Positions 33,401 to 41,154 of a DNA stretch of 64,000 nucleotides are shown piece after piece; positions within the stretch are counted from its first letter, which is position 1; each line of letters opens with the position of its first letter. The translations under genes and the position numbers were made by a program. The stretch is from Membranipora membranacea (Eukaryota; Bryozoa; Gymnolaemata; Cheilostomatida; Membraniporidae), in contig OU612072.1 in assembly GCA_914767715.1 (NCBI GenBank), positions 15,686,001 through 15,750,000 on the forward strand, in the 5' to 3' direction. The notes beneath the pieces are model-generated. The model saw only the letters and a list, made by a program, of their open reading frames with translations. It was not told the origin of the DNA and did not search any database.

Positions 33401-34637
33401 GAGTGAAATTATTTCAGCAATAGAATCAGAGAGCTTTTTTGGTCTTGTAGAATGTGATGTACATGTGCCAACTGATTTACAATCTAAGTTTCAGGAAATG
33501 CCACCAATTTTCAAAAATGTTAGCATCAGTCGGGAAGATCTCTCCCCTCTGATGAAGAACTTTGCGATTGAGAACAATCTGTATCGAACTCCACAGCGAT
33601 CCCTCATTGGTAGTATGTTTGGTAAAAAAATTCTGGTATTAACATCTCTGCTGAAATGGTACATTGACCATGGACTAAAGATCTCGAAAATTTACCAAAT
33701 AGTTCAATTCAAAAAACATCGGTGTTTCCGTGAGTTTGGAGAAGCAATCTGTGATGAAAGAAGACAAGGTGATGGTGACCCCTCAACCAAGGTCAGATCT
33801 GACACCGCTAAGTTACAGGGTAACGCTATTTTTGGGGCCACTATAATTAATAAGGAACGGTTTACCGATATCAAATATACAACTGACCTCAAAACAGCTA
33901 ACTCATATGTCAACAACAAAAATTTTATGTCTATAGAGGAGTTGGATGACGATGTATTTGAGATCGAGTTGAGTAAAAAGAAAATAAAACTTGATACTCC
34001 CATAATAATAGGCTTCTCTATTCTGCAAATTGCCAAGTTACGCATGCTGCAGTTCTATTATGATTTCATGCAAAAATTCTTTCACGATTCTTCTTTTGAG
34101 TATGTGTGCATGGATACCGATTCGGCCTATTTTGCTACATGTGGGGATTTGGAATCTTTGGTTCCCATGAACTTAAGACAACAGTATTTTGAAGAATTTG
34201 GTGAATGGTTTATCCCTGAATTCTGTGCGGAGCATAAAAAATCCTTCGTTGAGACTAAAGTTCAAGGTCTTCCATGGACCATGCAACCTTGCTGTAAGAC
34301 TGTACATGTATATCATAAGCGAACACCTGGTTTGTTTAAAGAGGAGTTTTCAGGCACTGGGATCATTGCACTAAACGCCAAAACCTATCACACTTTCAAT
34401 GCATCAACCAGTAAAACTAGCACTAAAGGAATAATGCGTAATTTGAATTCTTTCAACAAAGCACACTTTCTTGGCACACTTACCACCAAAAAACCTGTTT
34501 TTGGTACAAATAAAGGGATCATGAGAAAGAAAAACTCAATGGTCACATATACCCAATTAAGGTCTGGACTTTCTTTTTTCTACGCGAAACGGTTAGTTTG
34601 TGATGATGGTGTGTCTACTTCACCTATTAATTTATAG
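30420..34637 (+). CDS. Protein-primed family B DNA polymerase of the Polinton (1405 aa)
   Basis: Start placed at the first ATG (30420). N-terminal C2H2 zinc fingers (CKVCLVEF, CDSCGRNF) precede an OTU-like segment (DNLCFFRAL near 264, GKHFCYI near 368) and another zinc finger. The exonuclease motifs are FDIECYLP (~450), FNGQKYDLN (~580) and YNNLDVVPF (~712). Polymerase motif A is KGYDANSLYLYA (~819), B is KLQGNAIFGA (~1130) and C is MDTDSAYF (~1229), with all catalytic aspartates present. The insert FHGCIFHGCPIPQC (~905) is the endonuclease-like signature seen in Polinton polymerases. The enzyme copies the linear element, starting from a terminal protein. It is a single uninterrupted exon of family-typical length. 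Confidence 0.97.
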   Translation: MYMCKVCLVEFSTKSNLNRHFKTKHDKNFIGFKCDSCGRNFTRRHQLNLHKQKCSKAINSTVSRSDGASQQIGGAINHNDTNESTQVETFAHASPLKDILKSNWEAIKTYFRCRKIVDIFNFRLINQSVTIYDALCNLWLTKLSKQVKLQCCLGYVLKNTNTDELRYYHSSANNTMIFDKPMTIKSLTDMQDVAELLESVDLCEKAKANRPNSSWGVLHVTNISFYLSKLPFPKIGSPGNIPSHIKKLKCVKTLKRGVNNKPISDNLCFFRALYLKQNCTCKKRCDCLFPKSSLVKIHDLLHRFVEYIGGSLPSASEFQGVTLDDLTSIEKIFDLKISVYSLSSDGNCTLLFQSFSKSKVELNLCMVGKHFCYIQDMSTFSKCFTCKTCKLSFPRKNNLLRHRKICAKQQSRYRFDKDVFHPPGNIFDEIENRTGLTIPNELRFYPYRVTFDIECYLPKSTLENTPKLTFNNDHKLMSISVCSNIPGYLDPFCLVSDGDTDTLVKKFVIYLSHLSDIAYSLCLEKVSPLLEKLESLDSMRMQTELEYSQKHWSHPAKYQSNSIGSLIEKLKDHLAELPVVSFNGQKYDLNVIRAPLIRHLCQTDQIKFAIKRNNCMKCIKTKKLKFVDATNYIAPGFSYESFLKAYNCSVQKGYFPYEYITSLDMLDATTLPPHSAFYSSLRQSNITHDEYDYCKKIWRDHNMETMRDFLIWYNNLDVVPFLEALEKQSSVYISKGLDMLKDAVSVPSLATKWLFKESLTNEFSIPLISQKNSDLHKTIRDNIVGGPALVFHRYHECDKTYLKSNKYGQQAKICKQIKGYDANSLYLYAAMQPLPTGCMIRRRCDENFYPCFVDVRGRLANEWLEFNAHLTKTHIRHKYNQGEIYLGQHALPVDGFCKENNTVYQFHGCIFHGCPIPQCPNTNNQGTNPINGVPYQQLYQDTVEKEGYLQKLGFKVVSIFECKWLEQKKSSRMVSRFVKKLSFRDMSEKKSMTESEIISAIESESFFGLVECDVHVPTDLQSKFQEMPPIFKNVSISREDLSPLMKNFAIENNLYRTPQRSLIGSMFGKKILVLTSLLKWYIDHGLKISKIYQIVQFKKHRCFREFGEAICDERRQGDGDPSTKVRSDTAKLQGNAIFGATIINKERFTDIKYTTDLKTANSYVNNKNFMSIEELDDDVFEIELSKKKIKLDTPIIIGFSILQIAKLRMLQFYYDFMQKFFHDSSFEYVCMDTDSAYFATCGDLESLVPMNLRQQYFEEFGEWFIPEFCAEHKKSFVETKVQGLPWTMQPCCKTVHVYHKRTPGLFKEEFSGTGIIALNAKTYHTFNASTSKTSTKGIMRNLNSFNKAHFLGTLTTKKPVFGTNKGIMRKKNSMVTYTQLRSGLSFFYAKRLVCDDGVSTSPINL

Positions 34638-34898
34638 TGTATTATGAAAAATATTGCGCTAAATACTATGCATGAACACTGATTTCTGAACTCACCCTTG
34701 AATTTCTTTAAATGATAACATGTACATGCTTCCACTTATGGTGTCTATGCTTCTATGATATTTTTCTAATGTCTCACCTCCTTTTATCGTGATGAGAAAT
34801 GCTTACTCTTGTGGTTTATTAAACTTCCCATGTATATTCATTTGCATTTGTATTCCACATGGATGTTTACTGTATAAATCTGTGCTCTGTTAAAATAT
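34638..34898. other. Convergent 3' untranslated gap between polymerase and protease
   Basis: About 260 bp of AT-rich sequence where the rightward polymerase gene and the leftward capsid block meet. It should hold both polyadenylation signals; I see no gene in it. Confidence 0.6.
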
Positions 34899-35414
34899 TT
34901 ATTGATTTTCATTATATAGCATATTTTTATCAAAAACTTCTACCTTTTTTTTTAAAATATTTCCAAAATAAAGGTCATTGATCACTTGGCTAACAATAAA
35001 GTCCCTCTCCCTTGATGAGTCAACTTGTCTCAATTTAGATAAAATATTTTTGTATGAGTAGTTTCTTGCTCGCATCAACAGAAAAATAAGACAATATTGT
35101 CCACAAACTGTAGAAATCCCTTGCAATACATGTTTACTACGCTTTATTCTTCCCATTTGTTTTAGTTTGGTATCAATCAAAATATTTTGGACAGTGTCTC
35201 CATATGAGTCAAAGTACTCTATGCTTCCGGAGTCTGTTATATTCACCGCGATCCAATGGCTTCCTGGCTGATGAGATTGGTCAAAGTTGACAATATTCAT
35301 TGATGGAATAAATATCTCGGTGTTCACAAATTCATCCAATGATTTAACACTCGGGTTCAGCCTTGATGTGTGCTCATCACTGTTCAAAATATTCCTTAGC
35401 TGTTGTGAGTTCAT
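34899..35414 (-). CDS. Adenain-like cysteine protease (171 aa)
   Basis: Catalytic pattern of the adenovirus protease/Ulp1 fold in order: His53 in GSHWIAV, acidic residues in EYFDSYG (Asp69), Gln98 in VLQG and Cys104 in VCGQYC. Length is right for the family. It matures capsid precursors; possible substrates are the neighbouring small basic protein and other virion proteins. Its ATG overlaps the stop of the major capsid gene (ATGA at 35411-35414). The active-site residues are all present. Confidence 0.93.
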   Translation of the reverse strand: MNSQQLRNILNSDEHTSRLNPSVKSLDEFVNTEIFIPSMNIVNFDQSHQPGSHWIAVNITDSGSIEYFDSYGDTVQNILIDTKLKQMGRIKRSKHVLQGISTVCGQYCLIFLLMRARNYSYKNILSKLRQVDSSRERDFIVSQVINDLYFGNILKKKVEVFDKNMLYNENQ

Positions 35415-36760
35415 GATACCGATGCCAAACTTGCATTCCTCAATTCATCAATATTCAGTAATTCGTCATACTCATAGTAAACCATCAAATTGACAGTCTC
35501 ATTCAGTGGTTGGGAGAAAGTAAGTTCTACTTTTGTGTCACTTATGCGCTGCAGATGGGTCCCTTCACCATGACACCAATCGCTTGTCAAATCAAAAGCA
35601 TAGAGACAAAGGCTGCTCTTAAAATGTTCTGGTGTTATCCCGTTACCTTGCTCTGTGAAGGTTTTCTCACACACTGTTTGAAGATTATGATAAGCTCTCA
35701 TATAGATATTCTTTTCAAAGTCAACTACTAGTGGTTTCTTCAGCGCATAGTTGTTGTTAACCATAACATTGATGGATGATAGGTGAAATGGTTCAAACTT
35801 AAATGGGGAGTGGTTGTAGGACCCATTCTTGGCAGAGTGCTTTACCATACCAAAAATGATCAGTTTGGGCTCCTGTTGGTTTGATAATACCGTAATTGTT
35901 TCACTTCCTCTTCCTGGTGAGATCGTAAAGAACTTGACATCCGACCCATTCATTACATACTTGGCTGGTGTTTTACGCAGAGTCTCAATATGTGAGATGC
36001 TGACAGACGGATGCACTTCTAATCTTCTCATCAGCATTGATGCCTTAACAATCTCAATTTTGTAATCATGCGGATCCGTAACACCTTTAATATGTTGTAG
36101 GACAAATTGTGGGCTGTTAAATTGCAATTCAAACCTCATTGAAACCCCTGGCAACATATACTTTTTTTGCATGAAAATCGGGGAGTTCAATCTTCCAATG
36201 AGGTCTAGTACTGGACTTCCCGCTAGCTTTGCAGCCCTTGCTTTCATTTTTGCGTCTTGAGTACCAGTTAATTGCTCAGAATGCTCCTCAATCATGTCGT
36301 CTGATATCCATCCAACTGTTCGCAAATGAGTGTGCTTAGCTCCGTCATCATGATTCAAAATGTTGGTAAGAAATGCTTTGTGTGCATAATGTACATTATC
36401 TTCAACTTGTTTGTGATTAAGCAGTACTGAGAACTTAGAAATCAAGCTATGAAAAATCTGCTGTGATGGAGTTACAACAACTTTCGTTCCATCAGTATCC
36501 AATTTAGTTCCATCTGAATTCTGAATCATGATCTGAAGATGAAGTAATGAGTTTGCAAGATCATAGTAGTGAGTATTGGATCCGGTTATTTCGAATGTCA
36601 CTGGTTCTAAGCCTTGAGGATGCGTCTCTGGTGTTATCTCATGGATCTCAGATTCCTTAAGATTTGTGTTGACGTGAATGTTGTCAAAGATCTGTAATTC
36701 ATCCATAGCAATTTCCACAGCATGTTTGTCAAGTTTTTGATATTCACCTGTTGTTGTCAT
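35411..36760 (-). CDS. Major capsid protein, double jelly roll (449 aa)
   Basis: Its size, position between the small basic protein and the protease, and sequence character (SNTHYYDLANSLLHLQIMIQ near the N-terminus; LPGVSMRFELQFNS mid-protein; LCLYAFDLTSD and VELTFSQPLNETVNLMVYYEY near the end) match the invertebrate Polinton capsid proteins often labelled F54H12.2-like. The family forms hexon-like trimers of an icosahedral shell. The frame is uninterrupted. Assignment is by pattern recognition; a structure prediction would settle the double jelly roll. Confidence 0.88.
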   Translation of the reverse strand: MTTTGEYQKLDKHAVEIAMDELQIFDNIHVNTNLKESEIHEITPETHPQGLEPVTFEITGSNTHYYDLANSLLHLQIMIQNSDGTKLDTDGTKVVVTPSQQIFHSLISKFSVLLNHKQVEDNVHYAHKAFLTNILNHDDGAKHTHLRTVGWISDDMIEEHSEQLTGTQDAKMKARAAKLAGSPVLDLIGRLNSPIFMQKKYMLPGVSMRFELQFNSPQFVLQHIKGVTDPHDYKIEIVKASMLMRRLEVHPSVSISHIETLRKTPAKYVMNGSDVKFFTISPGRGSETITVLSNQQEPKLIIFGMVKHSAKNGSYNHSPFKFEPFHLSSINVMVNNNYALKKPLVVDFEKNIYMRAYHNLQTVCEKTFTEQGNGITPEHFKSSLCLYAFDLTSDWCHGEGTHLQRISDTKVELTFSQPLNETVNLMVYYEYDELLNIDELRNASLASVS

Positions 36761-36765
36761 TTTGC

Positions 36766-37194
36766 CTATGAGAAAATGTCGCGCTTCTTCTGTAGCCGTC
36801 GCTTTTTATTGCCCTTCAAACCTCCCACAGCCAGTTTCCTCTTGACTCCTCCCCTTTTGCCTCCAGTTATGTCTGAGGTTAGAGTTCTAATAAGTTTCTT
36901 CCCACCTAAGGTCAAATTTTTGACTGCAGCAGTGGAAAGTTTCTGTCCATCAATCAAATCAGAAGCAAAGTTAGCACCTGTCTTTAGTAGTTGCTTGCCA
37001 GCTGACTTTGCTACAGTTTTGAGAGTTGGCGCAAAACTTCTAAAAATACGCGTGAAGACACCTCCTAACCCATAGCCACGCTGTCTTGTTGCACCGCGAA
37101 ATACAGGTATAAAGCCACCTTGTTGGTACGCATTTCCTTTGTAATGTTTATGTAATATGTTTGACGGGGTATCAAAGCTATATGATCTACTCAT
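36766..37194 (-). CDS. Small basic pVI/pX-like virion protein (142 aa)
   Basis: Very basic protein with an amphipathic central helix (VFTRIFRSFAPTLKTVAKSA) after a Gly/Arg-rich lead (GYGLGG), then a C-terminus of KR clusters. The GLGG before the helix is a plausible cleavage site for the adenain-like protease. This layout resembles adenovirus core/membrane-lytic proteins and the pX-like proteins reported in adintoviruses. Its ATG overlaps the penton-like gene's stop (ATGA at 37191-37194), and it ends 5 bp before the capsid start. Confidence 0.75.
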   Translation of the reverse strand: MSRSYSFDTPSNILHKHYKGNAYQQGGFIPVFRGATRQRGYGLGGVFTRIFRSFAPTLKTVAKSAGKQLLKTGANFASDLIDGQKLSTAAVKNLTLGGKKLIRTLTSDITGGKRGGVKRKLAVGGLKGNKKRRLQKKRDIFS

Positions 37195-37946
37195 GGTTTG
37201 ACTTTCCGGAAATGTAGCGTCACGTTTGTCTTTCCTTTCTCAAATGCAATTATTCCTCCATCGTCTCGCCTTATATTCACCTCCACTGTGTCTGTATGTG
37301 TGGAGGCAACTGGAACATATTGCACGTCTTGAAAAGTAACCCACTTAAATGTTGAGCTTTGGCGAGATGGCTCAGCCGGTACAACTCTGAGCAATGGCAC
37401 CATTACGTCTCCAACCAATCTACGCTGAACAATATCTGTGTACACAAATAGCCCAACCAAACCATCATTGATATCGCTAGCTGCGCCTGACCAATGAACT
37501 CCATTTAGAAATAACTCGCCATGGTTTTTGTTAAAACCCATGATCTGTATTAGGTTTTCTGTGAAAGTCACACCGGCTACTTCATTACCCTTCACTGTTA
37601 TAGCTGTTCTATCACGAAGCTCGTCATAGTATATACTTAAATTACCCGTGCACCCAGCATTGCTGATGACCTTTGTTATTTCGGAGACCAGCTTTTCAAC
37701 AGAGGGGTAAAACCCATCGTGCAAACTGAACTCAGTCATTGTTCCGTTGGAGAATTTAATCCAAACCTTTGCATTCATGACATTTGGCCATCTGGCAGGA
37801 AACTGAATTTCTGTCATTCCCACCTCCCAGGCACCATCATGAATTGGAAGTTTTGGGATTTTAGTCTTATATGAATGAAGTTTATTATCTGGAAAAAATT
37901 TTAAAGATGCATTTGATGGCAGAACTACATAAAATGAATTGCTCAT
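37191..37946 (-). CDS. Penton-like minor capsid protein, single jelly roll (251 aa)
   Basis: N-terminus FYVVLPSNASLKFFPDNKL followed by WEVGMTEIQFPARW is the characteristic start of Polinton minor capsid (penton) proteins; the C-terminus VPLLRVVPAEP and a run of short beta strands fit. It should occupy the five-fold vertices of the particle. It lies immediately upstream of the basic pX-like gene, with a one-codon overlap. Confidence 0.88.
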   Translation of the reverse strand: MSNSFYVVLPSNASLKFFPDNKLHSYKTKIPKLPIHDGAWEVGMTEIQFPARWPNVMNAKVWIKFSNGTMTEFSLHDGFYPSVEKLVSEITKVISNAGCTGNLSIYYDELRDRTAITVKGNEVAGVTFTENLIQIMGFNKNHGELFLNGVHWSGAASDINDGLVGLFVYTDIVQRRLVGDVMVPLLRVVPAEPSRQSSTFKWVTFQDVQYVPVASTHTDTVEVNIRRDDGGIIAFEKGKTNVTLHFRKVKP

Positions 37947-37993
37947 GACTGCCCTGGAGTGCGTAGAGACAGTAAGTGAGGAGACAAAATTAT

Positions 37994-39154
37994 TTATCGC
38001 AATTTTATTAATTGTTCAGCACTAATCCATTCATTAAATTTGCTAGGGTAGCCTCTATATGTCACAAAGTATTCCTTATTACGCTTATTTCCTCTTTCTT
38101 GTATAATATCCTCGATAATGAATGTCTTTGGCAAAGAGACCTTCTGTAATTCGTTTGCATAATATGTTCCATGAATCTTTTCTTCTTTTTGATCTCGCAA
38201 CCTGTATGTTATTGGAAATGTCTTTTCGATTTTGTCAACAAAAAATACCTCACTTGACCAGTTTTGGTCATATCCTTTTGCAAAAACATGCTTATACTTG
38301 CTTATTCTCACTGGGTCATTTATGTTAATGTCATTCTTTTTGTGTTTCTGGAGACTCTCTCGGAAGTGAAGGTTGAGCCATATATCTTCTTGGTTGGCTT
38401 TTGCTGCATCTTTGGGAGGAACCTTGGTCGCAGAGTGTTTGGTGGCATTATACCCTTTCGTTATATCATCTATCACTTGGGTCCATCCATATGTGTTAGT
38501 ATATGTAAACCAACGATGGAGCTTAGATTGAATAGTACGATTGAAACGCTCCACAATTGACGCTTTAATATCATCATTTTCGGTAGAAAAGTGCCTTATT
38601 TGAAGCTTTTTCAGCAGAGTTTTGACCGATGAGTTGTAAAACTCTTTTCCTTTATCAGTCTGCAAATCCTTGCATGGTGAAGTGGATAAAATCTTTCCCA
38701 ATTCTGCACTTATTTCTTTCCCTTGTTTCGTTTTAAGAGGAACACACCAACCAAACTTCGTAAACACATCAATCAATGTGAGGATATAATTATAACCGGA
38801 GTTGTGAGGTGAATATTTGCGCATATCTACCAAGTCAGCTTGGTATTGAACGTTTGCCCCACTCACAATTGTTGGTCGTCTCAAAAAATTTTTGCGTGCT
38901 GTTTTATGCAAAGTATATGCATCTTGTGTTGACAACCACTCCTTTATCATCTGCTGTGGAATATCAGCTGCTTTGTCATGAAGGTGTTGTTGCCCTCCAA
39001 GAGATGATGGGAGGGAAGGTTTATAGTACAATTGTGTAAGCTTTTGAGACATTTGATTGCTCAGCTGTCGAACTTTTCCCACTTTATTGGTTTTGTTCCT
39101 GTTGGTGTGCTTTTTAATCCTTTGTTTTTGTCTTTTCGCTTTAGCTGTTTCCAT
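37994..39154 (-). CDS. Polinton integrase with C-terminal chromodomain (386 aa)
   Basis: Retroviral-type RNase H fold with D,D,E: Asp107 (QADLVDM), Asp167 (LQTDKGKEF) and Glu202 (IVERFNRT). Residues ~326-386 form a chromodomain (EYFVTYRGYPSKFNEWI), which in retrotransposons steers insertion toward modified histones. The N-terminus is Lys/Arg-rich with YTLHK and no obvious HHCC zinc finger. The enzyme inserts the element, making the 6-bp duplication seen at both ends. Its first 94 nt overlap the end of the next gene upstream in another frame. Confidence 0.96.
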   Translation of the reverse strand: METAKAKRQKQRIKKHTNRNKTNKVGKVRQLSNQMSQKLTQLYYKPSLPSSLGGQQHLHDKAADIPQQMIKEWLSTQDAYTLHKTARKNFLRRPTIVSGANVQYQADLVDMRKYSPHNSGYNYILTLIDVFTKFGWCVPLKTKQGKEISAELGKILSTSPCKDLQTDKGKEFYNSSVKTLLKKLQIRHFSTENDDIKASIVERFNRTIQSKLHRWFTYTNTYGWTQVIDDITKGYNATKHSATKVPPKDAAKANQEDIWLNLHFRESLQKHKKNDININDPVRISKYKHVFAKGYDQNWSSEVFFVDKIEKTFPITYRLRDQKEEKIHGTYYANELQKVSLPKTFIIEDIIQERGNKRNKEYFVTYRGYPSKFNEWISAEQLIKLR

Positions 39155-39888
39155 GATGGAGATGGAAGTTTATCAACAATCACTCGTTTCTTATCTAGAG
39201 CTTTTAACTTACGGGTATAGGGTAATGAGGAGGTAGGGAATCCTGCTTCTGCTAATGCCGCGACGAAATTATTAACTGTCTCCCTCTGCTTTCCAAAAAT
39301 GTTCCTATAAGTTACCGCACTCTTAAACAATTCCTCAGCATCTGATATATTCCATTCATTACCCTTGTATTTCAACACTCCTGGGGTGGTCATAGTGAAA
39401 TCCTTTGATGAGTTAATGAATTTAGAAAGTCTGACAGCGCTAGACTGATAAGATTTTGGAACAGTTTTTAATGTTTCAGTAAAAATGTTTTTTTTTGATG
39501 CTTTTTCCAGTGTCGGTGTTGAAGTGTTTGTGGATGAATTGCTGGGATGAGCATTAGAGTTTGAATCGGAGACAGATTGAGTTGGTAGCTTAAGTGTTTG
39601 CAAATTACTTTCTCTTGGTATAGGGTCAGTCAAGAATGCATCCTTTCTTGAAGTTTCAATAGCATTTCGGAAATTCCTTTTGTATCTATCTAGATTAGAG
39701 TTGTACTCGTCAAGCTTTTCCACATCTGAAGTTGTTGGTTCCTTGAGAATATCATCAATCTTTGTATCTATTTCTTTCAAAACCTTGACATTCGGGTGTG
39801 TCAACAAATCAGTTCTAGACTTGGAGTGACTGACCAATTCATTATACCTTTCTGGTTCAATTAGGAAATACTTTTTCAATGAAGACAT
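39061..39888 (-). CDS. Conserved Polinton structural-type protein, PX-like (275 aa)
   Basis: N-terminal LKKYFLIEPERYNELV, a charged coiled-coil-like region, a Ser/Asn/Thr-rich linker (SVSDSNSNAHPSNSSTNTS) and a folded C-terminus (LKYKGNEWNISDAEELFKSA). This order resembles the unannotated protein commonly found next to the integrase in animal Polintons, with the conserved Trp motif near the end. Function unknown; a virion or terminal protein are possibilities. Confidence 0.65.
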   Translation of the reverse strand: MSSLKKYFLIEPERYNELVSHSKSRTDLLTHPNVKVLKEIDTKIDDILKEPTTSDVEKLDEYNSNLDRYKRNFRNAIETSRKDAFLTDPIPRESNLQTLKLPTQSVSDSNSNAHPSNSSTNTSTPTLEKASKKNIFTETLKTVPKSYQSSAVRLSKFINSSKDFTMTTPGVLKYKGNEWNISDAEELFKSAVTYRNIFGKQRETVNNFVAALAEAGFPTSSLPYTRKLKALDKKRVIVDKLPSPSWKQLKRKDKNKGLKSTPTGTKPIKWEKFDS

Positions 39889-39892
39889 CTCC

Positions 39893-40264
39893 TTACATTC
39901 CTCCTAGTAACACTTTAACAAGTGGTTTTAGTAAAAGCCCAATAAATCCTCCTTTCATTAATGTCTTCCTTCTGCTCTTGCGAGATAATGACTTTTTGCT
40001 TAGCTGTTTCAAATGTTTGTGATATGGCTTCAGTGCCCTGAATTGGTGTGTCGTAAGTGGAACATTACCATTCCTTATATTACATGCACAGTCGCTCAAG
40101 GCATCAACTGTGTCATCACCCAGATTCTGAAGTATGCGCTTGCGGTTTGCTCCTCTGCTCCTATGCAGGTCTCTTAAGACATGAATATTACGCTGTAGCC
40201 TAGCATCCACCATGTTACTTCTAATGCGACATAAATGCAAATAACAAGTACTGAAAATATCCAT
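39893..40264 (-). CDS. Small basic Polinton protein with hydrophobic Gly-rich C-terminus (123 aa)
   Basis: First gene inside the right repeat. Conserved features are a basic helix (LQRNIHVLRDLHRSRGANRK), DALSDCACNIRNGNVPL, a KSRRK run and a C-terminus KGGFIGLLLKPLVKVLL. Proteins of this plan are recurrent in animal Polintons. The GG before the hydrophobic tail may be a protease site. The likelier start is Met18 (40213), giving about 106 aa; the upstream ATG at 40264 adds a Cys-containing lead. Role unknown; virion-associated by analogy. Confidence 0.72.
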   Translation of the reverse strand: MDIFSTCYLHLCRIRSNMVDARLQRNIHVLRDLHRSRGANRKRILQNLGDDTVDALSDCACNIRNGNVPLTTHQFRALKPYHKHLKQLSKKSLSRKSRRKTLMKGGFIGLLLKPLVKVLLGGM

Positions 40265-40289
40265 AGATTAAGTATGTATCTTATTATTG

Positions 40290-40419
40290 TGATAGGGTAG
40301 AAATTGACAACTCCCATACAATATGAGTAGTCGTTCCACCAGGAACGTTACAAAAGGGATCGAGCCGCTCATTCGTTTCAATGGGTTCGGGCTAACGACC
40401 TGCTCCCACTTTTACTACT
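40290..40419 (-). repeat. Right terminal inverted repeat of the Polinton
   Basis: Reverse complement of 22707-22836 with two substitutions. The minus-strand late block begins just inside it, so its inner edge probably carries that block's promoter. Confidence 0.97.
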
Positions 40420-40425
40420 GATGCC
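40420..40425. repeat. Right 6-bp target-site duplication (GATGCC)
   Basis: Identical to 22701-22706 on the other side of the element. Confidence 0.95.
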
Positions 40426-40849
40426 GTACTTCTTGAGTGTTTGGAAGGAATGTCTGAAAAACATGCCCAAAGTTCTTGAAAAAGCACCCTGCATGACTAC
40501 ATGTCTACTCCAATGGCTACAAATGACAGCAGTTTGAACACTTTACTTGATAATAATATTTTGAGACCTTGTTTGGAAGTGACAATTCAACTGAAGGTAC
40601 AAATCTTTAGCACCAAGCTGTGCATGTAGCCAGAAGTCATCTAACTTCAAGTACTTTTGAAAATATATGAACACAAATTTATTTTTAGGTGAAAATTAGC
40701 TGTGATTGGCTGTTGAGAGGTTTTCTGAGCCGTGCAATCAAGATGAAAAATCTTCTCTGCATGTTCACTATAAAACTGTTATAAACCTCATTTCAATAAA
40801 CTACAATGTATCTGTATATGTCACAACAGGGAGAGAACCAACGGCAGGC

Positions 40850-40904
40850 TAGCCTGTCTTGGTAGGCTTTGTTCGATCCGAACAAAGCTTGTCAAGACAG
40901 GCTA
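40850..40904. repeat. Near-perfect 55-bp hairpin
   Basis: TAGCCTGTCTTGGTAGGCTTTGTTCG and its near reverse complement meet with almost no loop. It is the shortest and cleanest member of the TAGCCTGTCTTGACAAG family, just outside the Polinton. Confidence 0.8.
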
Positions 40905-41154
40905 ATGCCAGGCCTAATGATACTTTCCGAGTACTACCTAATGATATATTATAGAGAATGTGAACGTGATACAGTTTCACCTTCACTATATCTCAACAGG
41001 TACTTTCAGTGATCTGGCATTGGCTCTCTTACACTCAGTAGATCAGAGCCAACACATTGGCTAATCGATGAGCCTTGATCATACACTTAGCTTTGCATAC
41101 ATCGAGTAATTTGAGTCATAGCATATTATATTATTTTTACAAATGGTTTCTTAC

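Larger units (their letters stand above)
22707..40419. mobile_element. Complete Polinton/Maverick (endogenous adintovirus-like element), 17.7 kb
   Basis: Bounded by 130-bp terminal inverted repeats beginning AGTAGTAAAAGTGGGAG and by a perfect 6-bp target duplication. It encodes the full Polinton core: protein-primed family B DNA polymerase, retroviral-type integrase with chromodomain, FtsK/HerA packaging ATPase, adenain-like cysteine protease, major capsid and penton-like proteins, plus small conserved proteins. Late-type genes run leftward from the right end in one tight block; polymerase and accessory genes run rightward from the left half. No disabling mutation was found in any core gene, and the inverted repeats differ at about two positions, so integration looks recent. 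Confidence 0.98.

Noticed and set aside
33704-34045. 113-aa minus-strand frame inside the polymerase gene
   Set aside because: Antisense to the conserved polymerase motifs; a shadow.
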